A stretch of DNA of 64,000 nt from Carpediemonas membranifera (lineage: Eukaryota > Fornicata), in assembly GCA_019828565.1 (NCBI GenBank), contig JAHDYR010000008.1, positions 310,001 to 374,000 on the forward strand, given 5' to 3'. Below are positions 55,303-64,000 of this stretch, one piece after another. The first letter of the stretch is position 1; every line of letters begins with the position of its first letter. The position numbers were made by a program, and so were the translations under genes. Below the pieces are notes generated by a model. It did no database searches. It saw only the letters and a program-made list of their open reading frames with translations, and was not told the origin of the DNA.

Positions 55303-56847
55303 ATGGAGAGCAGGACGCCCCATGAGGCATCCAACGTCCGAAAGGGTTTCAACCCAATGACGCATAAGCGAGAATTGCACGAGAACATCAATACTCTGAG
55401 AAAGATGAAGAGGGAGCATTCCTTTGCTTCCCTGCAGCGCCCGCTTGGGTTTAGGGACAGCCAGGAGGCTGTTGATACAGACATCTTTGAAGACCTATCA
55501 TTGCTCCGCACCGACGAGGACTTCGCCCTTTGTGCCGACCGGCTGGAGCACGGAGACATCCCCACGAAGCTCCAGGCCGCCGTGGAGATCCGCAGAACAA
55601 TAGCCACAGCCGAGCACGGTGTGGTCGACTCGCTCGTCCAGGTCGGAGTTATCCCCATTGCCATCGCACTGTTGGGGTCGTCATCCTCGTCCCGAGTCAG
55701 GCTCGAAGCCGCATGGTTGCTGACCACCGTGGGAGAAGGGGAGTACGCCGCGGTTGCTATCAGCGAGGGGGCACTGGCCGTGCTTTACGAGGCTATGTCG
55801 GACACAGACGATGCAGTGGAGACCCAGGCCCTCTGGGCCCTTGCAACCCTGGCCTCATCCGTTGAAGGGCTAGCCTCAGAGATCGCCGCCAGTGGCTTTA
55901 TGGACAGGGTCGCGACACTCCTGGACGAGGATCCGCCCCTAGACGACGTCCGCACGCTGGCCTGGTCTGCCGGAGTGATCGCCCAGAGTCTCAGTGGTCC
56001 AGACCGCCGCCACAGCCACGCGGTGCTCCCACCGCTGGGCCGCACGCTGGGCAGGCTGGCTGGGAATCTGGGCGATCATGACTCAGACACGGCCTTGGTG
56101 GATCTGCTCATCGCTGTCGCCTTTATAAGTCACGGAGGTGACAGTGACATAGCCGCGGTGTGTCAGGCGGGCATCGTACCGTCTGTGGTCGACCTTGTCG
56201 CCGGCCCAAGGACTGTGGCGACGTCGGCCATCAGGGTGCTCGGTAACATCACCTCCAGTGACGATAACAGGTACATAGACGTCGTCATTGATGCGCTGGG
56301 CCTGGCTGCGCTGGTTTCCGTGCTCGCGACAGCACCGGACCCCTTGAAGCGGGAAGCGCTATGGGCCTTGGCGAACGTCGCAGCAGGCACACCCGCCCAG
56401 CTGACAGCTGTGTTGAACGAGGGCGCGCTCCCTCTTGTGATCAGGTTGGCCGAGCAAGGTTCCCAGGGCGTCCAGCAGGAGGCGCTCTTCTTCATCCGGA
56501 ACTTCACGATGAACGCATCCTTGCCCCAGCTCACCGAGGCCGCAGACCTCGGCCTCATCCGCGTCTTGTCAGACTCCCTTGCGGCCAGGCTTGGACGGAC
56601 GGCGGCCTGGTTCCTGGTCGCCATGGACTGCATCCGGAACATGATCGCTGCGAGCGGCACACTTGACCCGACCTCCAACGTGTTCCTGGACCAGCTACAG
56701 TCGTTCCGGGGGGTCGACCGAATCCACCGTCTCGCGACCCACCCCAAGAACAGGGTCCATGCGGCCGCCGTGGGGATGCTCGAAGAGTTCGGCCTGGGTG
56801 ACGAGGACGAAGGTGGTATCGACGACGGTAGGCTCTCGTTTGCTTGA
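55303..56847 (+). CDS. KPNA-like: Importin subunit alpha (karyopherin alpha)
   Basis: 514 residues. An N-terminal importin-beta-binding segment rich in Arg/Lys (RKGFNPMTHKRELHENINTL, RKMKREHS) is followed by about ten armadillo repeats with the nuclear-signal-binding W-x-x-x-N-type helices: EAAWLLTTVGEGE, ETQALWALATLASS, SAIRVLGNITSSDDN, REALWALANVAAGTP, QQEALFFIRNFTMNA. The Asn positions are kept in the later repeats and partly lost in the early ones. It carries nuclear-localisation cargo to importin beta. The acidic C-terminal end (EFGLGDEDEGG) is typical. Confidence 0.92.
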   Translation: MESRTPHEASNVRKGFNPMTHKRELHENINTLRKMKREHSFASLQRPLGFRDSQEAVDTDIFEDLSLLRTDEDFALCADRLEHGDIPTKLQAAVEIRRTIATAEHGVVDSLVQVGVIPIAIALLGSSSSSRVRLEAAWLLTTVGEGEYAAVAISEGALAVLYEAMSDTDDAVETQALWALATLASSVEGLASEIAASGFMDRVATLLDEDPPLDDVRTLAWSAGVIAQSLSGPDRRHSHAVLPPLGRTLGRLAGNLGDHDSDTALVDLLIAVAFISHGGDSDIAAVCQAGIVPSVVDLVAGPRTVATSAIRVLGNITSSDDNRYIDVVIDALGLAALVSVLATAPDPLKREALWALANVAAGTPAQLTAVLNEGALPLVIRLAEQGSQGVQQEALFFIRNFTMNASLPQLTEAADLGLIRVLSDSLAARLGRTAAWFLVAMDCIRNMIAASGTLDPTSNVFLDQLQSFRGVDRIHRLATHPKNRVHAAAVGMLEEFGLGDEDEGGIDDGRLSFA

Positions 56848-57090
56848 CTGGGTGCGTCGTGGTAAATGACATTCCGAGATGGGTGTTTTGCTGATCAGGA
56901 TTTGCTCGGAAAGGGAGTGATAAAGAGATCATAGAGCAGCTCACATAGCTCTACGACACTCACTGGGCGTCATCCCGACCTGAAGGGGCCGAACCGATGA
57001 CGAGATCATTTCGATCTCAAAGCGATTCGCAGCGCCCCGATGCTTCGGTCCTCGCATTTCAAAGCCGGCAAGCGAGCAAAGATCGGTTAG

Positions 57091-58623
57091 ATGACGGTTG
57101 ATTGCCAGCGTACACACACGATGAGCAAGGTTCTTGCGACCCTTGGCCCGAATACCACGAAGGAGGATATTCGCGCTTACTTCGACGCAGGTCTGGACTT
57201 GGTGCGCATCAACTGCTCCCATTTGCGCGATAAGGACGCGAAGATGGCCGAGCTGATCACCGCCATTCGCCAGATCTCGGACGAGGTCGGCGTCCACATC
57301 GGTATCCTCGTCGATCTCCAGGGCCCCAAGATCCGTTGCGGGTCCTTCGCCAACGGCCCCTACGTGCTCGAGCGGGAGCAGAGCTTCACCTTCGACATGG
57401 ATCTCGACACCCCCGGAGACCGGACCCGCGTGGGCCTGCCCCACCCTGAGATCTTCAAGGCCATCGAGGTCGGCCACAACATCCTCGTGAACGACGGCGC
57501 CATCGCCATGCGGGTCGATGCAGTGGACCGCGAGAACCTCGTCATCGAGACGACGGTCACCCAGGAAGGCGAGATCAACAACCGCAAAGGCGTCAACGTC
57601 CCTGACACCATCCTGCAGCTTTCGGCCATGACAGCTAAGGACCGCCGTGACCTTGCCTTCGCCCTCGAGCACTCGCCCGACTGGATCGCCCTGTCGTTTG
57701 TCCAGACTGCCAGCGACGTCCAGGAGTGCCAGGCTATGGTCCAGGGCAGGGCCCGCGTCATGGCAAAGATCGAGAAGCCCCAGGCCCTCGAGAACCTCGT
57801 CGAGATCGTCGAGACCGCGGACGGCATCATGGTAGCCCGCGGCGACCTTGGCGTCGAGCTCAGTCTGTCCCAGGTGCCTGCCGCCCAGAAGCGGTGCATC
57901 AAGCTCGCCCGCTCCCACGGCAAGCCCGTCGTCGTCGCCACACAGATGCTCGAGTCCATGATCAGCCGGCCCGTCCCCACCAGGGCCGAGGTTAACGACG
58001 TCGCCTGTGCCGTGTTCGACGGGGCCGACTGCCTCATGCTGTCCGCCGAGACGGCCATTGGTCAGTTCCCCACCCGCGCCATCGCGACTATGGCTGGTAC
58101 GATCAGCGAGGTGCAGGCTGACCCCCTCTACCTCAAGAGCGTGCACGCCACATCCCTCGCCCGGACCCACCTCGTCACCCCAGACGCCATCGCCGCGGCC
58201 GCCTGCCTCACCGTCAAGGCGCTGAGTGCGTCTGTAGTCGTGGTGTACACCCGCACGGGCGGTGCGGCCGTCCGGATGTCCCGGGAGCGACCCGACGCCC
58301 TCATCGTGGCCATGACACCGTCCCTGCAGACCGCCCGCGCCCTCTCCCTCGTATGGGGCGTGCGGGCAGTCCACATCAAGGAGGACGCCGCCAGCTTCAT
58401 GGACATGTGCGCCAAGGCCGACAACACCGTCACTGGTCTCAGCGTGGCTCAGCCCGGCGACCAGGTCGTCGTCATCGCCGGCGTGCCGTTCGGTGCCCAG
58501 GCGATCAACCTCATGCACGTCCTCGAGGTTACGGGGACCGTTGGGCGGCAGGCTATGGAGAGTAGGCGGAGCAACGAAGACATGGTGTCGGAGCTCGCTG
58601 ATAGGCATGGGGACGAGGAATAG
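57091..58623 (+). CDS. PK: Pyruvate kinase
   Basis: 510 residues (500 if the second ATG at 57121 is used; that one begins right at the conserved KVLATLGPNT). PEP plus ADP gives pyruvate and ATP. Seen: VRINCSH, LVDLQGPKIRCG, NILVNDGAIAMRV, catalytic Lys in VMAKIEKPQALENL, GIMVARGDLGVEL, ATQMLESMISRPVPTRAEV, LMLSAETAIGQFPTRAI, and a C-terminal domain with VVVYTRTGGAAVRMSRERPD. It is encoded in the same window as PPDK, which catalyses the opposing or PPi-linked reaction. Confidence 0.96.
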   Translation: MTVDCQRTHTMSKVLATLGPNTTKEDIRAYFDAGLDLVRINCSHLRDKDAKMAELITAIRQISDEVGVHIGILVDLQGPKIRCGSFANGPYVLEREQSFTFDMDLDTPGDRTRVGLPHPEIFKAIEVGHNILVNDGAIAMRVDAVDRENLVIETTVTQEGEINNRKGVNVPDTILQLSAMTAKDRRDLAFALEHSPDWIALSFVQTASDVQECQAMVQGRARVMAKIEKPQALENLVEIVETADGIMVARGDLGVELSLSQVPAAQKRCIKLARSHGKPVVVATQMLESMISRPVPTRAEVNDVACAVFDGADCLMLSAETAIGQFPTRAIATMAGTISEVQADPLYLKSVHATSLARTHLVTPDAIAAAACLTVKALSASVVVVYTRTGGAAVRMSRERPDALIVAMTPSLQTARALSLVWGVRAVHIKEDAASFMDMCAKADNTVTGLSVAQPGDQVVVIAGVPFGAQAINLMHVLEVTGTVGRQAMESRRSNEDMVSELADRHGDEE

Positions 58624-58735
58624 TTTATTTTGGTCGTTTAAATCGGATTGGCGGGGCTTTATGGAGCGTTATGTATGCGATAAATCGATCATGCATTCCC
58701 CTGCTTTGGTCACGCACTAAATTGGAGGAAGAAGA

Positions 58736-59965
58736 ATGTCCAACGACGATCGCTCATTCTATGAAATCCTCGGCGTGGGGAAGAACGCCACAGATGCCGA
58801 GATTAAGAAGGCCTATCGCAAGCTTGCGGCGAAGTATCACCCTGATAAGGCTGGCGATGACCCTGAAGCCATGGCGAAGTTCAAGGAGATGTCCGAGGCG
58901 TACCAGGTGCTCTCTGATAGCCAAAAGAAGAACATCTACGACCAATACGGCAAAGAGGGTCTCAAGAACGACGGCATGGGCGGCATGGGCGGGTTCGGCG
59001 GAATGGCCGACCTGTTCGACATGATGGGCGGTGGCTTCGGCGGTATGCGCGGCGGACGTCGCGCCGGCCCCCGCAAGGGCGAGGACATTGTCCACCGCCT
59101 GGCCGTTTCCCTCGACGACCTCTACAAGGGCCGCTCCTCCAAGATGGCCGTCACCCGCGACATCATGTGCCCCGACTGCCACGGCTCAGGTTCCATCAGC
59201 GGCAAGAGCGCGACCTGCCCCGACTGCCGCGGCCAGGGCGTCCGTCTCGTCATGCGTCAGATCGGGCCCGGTATGGTGCAGCAGATGCAGCAGCGGTGCG
59301 GGAAGTGCAACGGCACAGGCCAGTCCGTAGCTGCTGGAGATCTGTGCAAGAAGTGCAAGGGCCACCGCACTGTCAAGGACAAGAAGGTTCTCGAGGTTAC
59401 CATCGAGAAGGGCATGTCCAACGGCAAGAAGATCGTTTTCCGCGGCGAGGGTCAGGCTGAGCCTGAAGGCGAGCCGGGTGACATCGTCTTTGTCATCGCC
59501 GAGAAGGAGCACCCGACTTTCAAGCGGCAGGGGCAGCACCTCATCATCGGCAAGACGATCCCCCTCGGGTCAGCGCTGACGGGCGTGTCGTTCCACATCA
59601 CCCACATGGACGGCCGTAAGCTGCTTGTCCAGACGCAGCCGGGTCAGGTTATCACACCCGAGATGGTGCTGTGTGTTGATGGCGAAGGCATGCCTGTACA
59701 CCGCCGGCCGTTCGAGAAGGGCAACCTGTTCATCAAGTTTGAAGTGCAGTTCCCGAATAGGCTGGACGCCACCCAGACGGGGCTCCTGAAGAAGCTCCTG
59801 CCCTGCTCCCCTATGGAGACGGAGAAGGCCGACGATGAGACCATCACGATGACGCCCTTCGACCAGTCCAAGCTGCGCGAGACGATGACTGGGGGGAACG
59901 CGTACGACAGCGACGAGGACATCGGTCACGGCGGTGGGCCGGGCATGCAGTGCCAGTCCCAGTAA
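58736..59965 (+). CDS. DNAJA/YDJ1-like: Type I DnaJ/Hsp40 co-chaperone with C-terminal CaaX box
   Basis: 409 residues. J domain (about 7-72) with HPD in [10 protein letters not shown], a Gly/Met/Phe-rich stretch ([16 protein letters not shown]), a zinc domain of four C-x-x-C-x-G-type motifs ([32 protein letters not shown]), then two beta-barrel substrate domains ([19 protein letters not shown]). It ends CQSQ, a farnesylation-type CaaX box as in Ydj1 and DNAJA1, which would attach it to the cytosolic face of membranes. It stimulates cytosolic Hsp70. Confidence 0.96.
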   Translation: MSNDDRSFYEILGVGKNATDAEIKKAYRKLAAKYHPDKAGDDPEAMAKFKEMSEAYQVLSDSQKKNIYDQYGKEGLKNDGMGGMGGFGGMADLFDMMGGGFGGMRGGRRAGPRKGEDIVHRLAVSLDDLYKGRSSKMAVTRDIMCPDCHGSGSISGKSATCPDCRGQGVRLVMRQIGPGMVQQMQQRCGKCNGTGQSVAAGDLCKKCKGHRTVKDKKVLEVTIEKGMSNGKKIVFRGEGQAEPEGEPGDIVFVIAEKEHPTFKRQGQHLIIGKTIPLGSALTGVSFHITHMDGRKLLVQTQPGQVITPEMVLCVDGEGMPVHRRPFEKGNLFIKFEVQFPNRLDATQTGLLKKLLPCSPMETEKADDETITMTPFDQSKLRETMTGGNAYDSDEDIGHGGGPGMQCQSQ

Positions 59966-60084
59966 TGTATAAAGACGGTAACTGATAGATGCTGTGGTAG
60001 GCCATGCCTGGGCTCCCGTAGGGGGACGTGTCGCGCCACGAGGGCCCTCCTTAAATTTGTCGCGAAAATACCCATCCAACGACG

Positions 60085-63000
60085 ATGAAGAAGCTAATCC
60101 TGTTAATTTCGTTCTTTATCGCGGTGGCATGGGCGTGTTCATCTGGAGAATACGTCCATCCCGATTTCGTCGGTGAATGTCTCCCTTGTCCAACAGGGTT
60201 TTAGTTCGTTGCCGCATTCCCCCTCACACAGTTGCACAGACGGAATAACAGCCACACCCTGTTCAGCAGGAACGTCTTATCCAGATACAGGGTCCCGCAA
60301 GGCGTCCAACTGTGATGATTGCGCAGCAGGCACTTATTCGATCGCTGGTTCGGCAGCCTGCTTGCTCTGCCCCGCTGGGACGTACTCGAATGCCGGCGCG
60401 TCGTCATGCACGGACTGTGTGAGCGGCGAGTATGCGCTCAGTGGCGCTGCATCGTGCACAGCGTGTCCTGCTGGCTCGGCGTGCGCCACGACAACATCCG
60501 CGCCCGTTGCTTGCTCATACGGCTACTACTCCGAGGAAGGCGCCACTGTGTGCACCATATGCCCTGCTGGCTCCAAGTGCGCCGCCCCATCGTCCTCTCC
60601 CGTGGCCTGCTCGACGGGCACGTACTCACCAGCCGGGTCGACCTCGTGTAGCACGTGTCCTGACGGCTACGAGTGCTCCGATCCGGCGTCACCGAGTGCT
60701 TGTGCGGACGGCCAGTACGTGGCCTCGAACAGACAGTCGTGCGTTGACTGCGAGGCCGGGTACTACTGCCCCAGCCCCGACGAGGCGCACGTCGCTTGCG
60801 CAGACGGCTACTATCAAGACTCCACCGGCCAGCAATCCTGTATTGCCTGTCCCGCCGGCTACGAGTGCTCTGACAAGACCACTGCGACGTCCTGTCCCGC
60901 TGGCTACTACTCTGACGCCATGTCGATGGCCTGCACCGAGTGCGCGGCCGGGTCAACCTGCTCGGCGACACCCACGACGTGCCCGCTAGGCACGTATGCC
61001 CTTGCTGGTGACACATCCTGCACCACCTGCCCGGCGGGCTACGGATGCCCGACGACGTCCTCCGCCCCCGTGGCCTGCTCCAGCGGCCAGTACGTCAGCC
61101 CGACGACCTACGCCTGCCTCGCAGTCCCCGCCGGGTACTACGCCGCGACGCCCGCAGACAGTATTGACACCTGCGCCGCAGGCTATTACTCCACCGGGAG
61201 CGCGACCGCCTGCACGGCGTGCCCCGCTGGTCAGGCCTGCCCCAACGCCGACGGCACTGGCATCGTCAGCTGCCTCGCTGGCTACTACAGCGAGGCCGGG
61301 TCAACCGAGTGCACCGAGTGCCCTGAGGGCTTCTACTGCCCGGATACGGACGCCGCGACAACCACTGCGTGTTCCTCAGGCTACTACACTTCCAGCGGCT
61401 CCAAGGTCTGTACCAAATGCGAGCCCGGTTTCGCCTGCCCCACGGGCGCCCTCGCCGACCGGGTGCGGTGCGACCAGGGAGAGTACGCTCCCGCCGGGTC
61501 GACCGACTGTACCGCGTGCCCCGCTGGGTACGAGTGTGCTGACACCGTTTCCACGCCTGTGGCCTGCTCCTCCGGTGAGTACGCCGTTGCCGGGTCGACA
61601 GCCTGTACTGTCTGCCCCGAAGGCTACTACTGCCCCGACACCGATGCCGCCACTGTCACAGCGTGTGACGCTGGTGAGTACTCGACCGGCGGTGCGACGT
61701 CTTGCACCGCGTGTGACGCCGGGTATTACTGCCCTGATAAGGTCGGCACGATGAACGCTTGCTCCCCCGGCACCTACTCGCTCGGCGGCACCACCACATG
61801 TACCACCTGCCCCGCTGGCTACAAGTGCGCCGACAGCAGTGTCGCGCCCGTCGCCTGCGCCTCGGGCTGGTACTCTGGCCAGGGCGCCACGACCTGCACG
61901 ATCTGCCCGGCTGGGTATCAATGCCCCTCTGCCTCTAACGGCCCCTCGGGCTGTCCCGCCGGGTACTACTCGTACGAGGGTGCGATAACCTGCACTGCCT
62001 GTGACGCCGGCTACGTCTGCCCGGCCACGTCCGACACGGCCACCCCTGCCGCGTCGATCTGCTCCATCGGGTACTACTGCCCCTCCGGGACGACCGCGCA
62101 GTTCCCCTGCGCCTCTGGCACTTATGGAGCTTCAACTGGCCTGGGTGCCGCCGGTGAGTGCACCACGTGCCCTGAGGGATACTACTGCCCCTCCGGCATC
62201 ACAAACCCCGCCGACCAGGGTGACAAGTACGTCTGCCCCGCTGGGTACTACTGCCCCGACGGCACTGCCACTGCTCGCGCCAACCCGTGCGGCGCAGGAA
62301 CGTTCTCACCCACGACCGGGGCGACCTCATCCGCGACTTGCATCGACTGCGATGCTGGCTTCTACTGCCCAGCTGGCTCATCCCGCAAGACACCGTGCCC
62401 GGCAGGGTACTACTGCCCGGCCAACGCCGGCTCTTACGCCGCCACGCCGTGCCCCGCTGGGTCCTACTACGCGAACGTCGCCGCTGAGAACACCGGAGAT
62501 TGCGAGGCCTGCCCAGCCGGCCACTACTGTCTCCAGGCTTCAACTGCCCCGACCCCCTGCCCGGATGGCACGTACCGGCCGACAGTTGGCGGGAGCTCCC
62601 TGACCAGCTGCACTGAATGCACGGCCAGCTTCGTCTGCTCCGGCACCGGCACCGTCACACCAGCCATATCCTGCGCGGCCGGCCACTACTGCCCCACCGG
62701 CACTGTCTCCACCACTGAGTACCCCTGCCCCGCCGGGACGTACACTGATCTGACGAATCTGACGGACTGGTCACAGTGTGACACCTGCCCCGCTGGCCAC
62801 TATTGTCTGTCCGGCACCGGCGGAACTACGCCACCCGCAACATGCCCCACCGGTTACTACTGCCCCGCCGGCACTTCATTCGCCACCGAGTTCCCCTGCC
62901 CAGCAAGCTCATACAACGACCTGACTGGCCAGAGGTCAATGGACAACTGCACGATCTGCCCCGAGGGGTCGTACTGCGAGGAGGCCTCGAGTACCCCAAC

Positions 63001-64000
63001 CGCAACATGCCCCGCGGGCTACTACTGCCCCGAAGGGACCTCATACGACACCCAGCACCCCTGCCCCGCCGGCACGTACAACACTCTGACGGGCCAGAAG
63101 AACGACCTGTGCTGCGACCCCTGTCCCACCGGGAACTACTGCCCCGAAGGCAGCTCCACCCCAACCCAGTGCCCCGCCACCACATTCTCCAGCGTCACGG
63201 GCGCCCAGAGTGCGGGGCCAGGCGTGCTCGGGACTGAGTGTGCCTCGTGCCCCGCCGGGTACTACTGCGGGCTGGAGACTTCTGACCCCGCCGAGTGCAC
63301 GGCCGGCTCATATTCTGCCTCGGGTGCGTCTGCCTGCACCTCGTGCACCGCGGGCCACTACTGCTGGACCGAGACCACCACCCAGACTGAGATGACTGCC
63401 CAGGTCTGCAGTGCCGGGCTCTACTGCCCCACGGGCCAGGACAAGATCCCCGAGCTGACCAACGAGCCCTGCCCCGTTGGCCAGTACTGCGAGGCCGGTG
63501 TCGCCGCCCCTGTGGATTGCCCTCCTGGCACTTTCAGGTCGACCACTGGCGCTGAGGCCGAGGGCGACTGCGAGACTTGCCCCGCCGGGTCATACTGCGT
63601 CGGCGGCGAGTCAGCTGTCACTGGTGTCTGCGACGAGGGCTACTACTGCCCCGCGGGGTCGTCGGCGTCCACCGAGATCTCATGCCCTGCCGGAACCTAC
63701 CGCAACCTGACCGGTGCAGGTGAGGTTGGCGCATGTTCCGTTTGCCCCTCCGGCTTCTACTGCCCCACGGCCACTAACGATCCAGTCGCCTGTCCGAACG
63801 GCTACTACTGCATCGAGGGGTCCTATACGCCCCAGCCCTGCCCTCTCGGCACCTACGGCAACTCCCTCAGCATGAAGTCCACTGAGGACTGCATCGACTG
63901 TCCCGCCGGGTCATACTGCGATGGTCTCGGGCTCTCGGCCGCCACCGGCCTCTGTGACCGCGGCTACTACTGCGTGGGAGCGGCTTACACCTCAGCGCCC
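60085..64000 (+). CDS. Giant secreted/surface cysteine-rich repeat protein (cut by window edge)
   Basis: The ATG at 60085 opens a signal peptide (MKKLILLISFFIAVAWA) followed by cysteine-rich units. After about 38 codons the frame changes by +1 (one extra base in GGG at 60196-60198, or a 34-base intron 60198-60231), then stays open to the window end. The body is about 1,250 residues of GCC2/GCC3 or ephrin-receptor-like units of the pattern C-x-x-CPxGxYC (for example CPAGYYCP, CTACPAGYECAD) repeated dozens of times, with many disulphide-type Cys pairs. In metamonads such proteins are often cell-surface receptors or variable antigens, but no membrane anchor or kinase is in view. Confidence 0.85.
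60198..60231 (+). other. Candidate 34-base intron in the cysteine-rich gene
   Basis: Begins GTTTTAG and ends CTCACACAG. Removing it joins PTG to CTDGITATPC in the long downstream frame. The 3' end resembles the AC-rich 3' splice sites of Giardia and Trichomonas introns, but the 5' end is not GTAAGT, and a one-base error in GGG explains the data equally well. Confidence 0.4.

Noticed and set aside
56941-58608. 555-codon minus-strand ORF
   Set aside because: Antisense shadow of pyruvate kinase, whose motifs are complete on the plus strand.

Overview
This is a eukaryotic, protist-type window: compact, GC-rich, mostly intron-free genes with short spacers, plus many kinds of mobile DNA. Host genes point to a flagellated or centriole-bearing (CEP104-like) eukaryote whose lower glycolysis combines independent phosphoglycerate mutase, pyruvate kinase and pyruvate phosphate dikinase (PPDK). 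That set, one 31-base intron, and a long secreted cysteine-rich repeat protein suggest an anaerobic metamonad, perhaps Carpediemonas-like. This is inference from gene content; no rRNA or organellar marker is present.

Layout. 1-8.8 kb: PPDK (minus strand, cut by the left edge), a BZW/5MP translation regulator, a PQ-loop membrane protein, an unrecognised protein with a weak TFIIE-beta-like segment, GET4 and CCT3. 9.5-15.4 kb: two decayed Fanzor (eukaryotic TnpB relative) elements, each bounded by long direct repeats, either side of a CEP104-like TOG gene. 15.4-31.6 kb: a membrane protein, a PKA regulatory subunit, serine palmitoyltransferase LCB2, phosphoglycerate mutase (with the tiny intron), an EIF1AD-like protein, a homeodomain protein, a START-like protein and two large unrecognised genes, one split by a frame change.

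32.3-53.1 kb is a nest of retroelements. Two head-to-tail copies of a tyrosine-recombinase (DIRS/Ngaro-like) retrotransposon, each 3,678 bases, share split direct repeats. The first copy was later hit by a 7-kb LINE in its gag gene and a 6.1-kb Ty3/gypsy chromovirus (minus strand) in its recombinase gene. Subtracting both insertions and their target duplications gives exactly the length of the second copy. The LINE carries an OTU-protease-like and a DEDD-exonuclease/Maelstrom-like segment before its endonuclease and reverse transcriptase. The chromovirus carries an extra antisense gene of unknown function.

53.1-64 kb: tRNA-Ile(GAU) 44 bases beyond the retroelement nest, an RCC1-repeat protein, importin alpha, pyruvate kinase, a farnesylated-type DnaJ, and a giant cysteine-rich protein cut by the right edge.

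Several genes, both host and mobile, are broken by single-base length differences in homopolymer runs. This raises the possibility that some breaks are assembly errors rather than biology.
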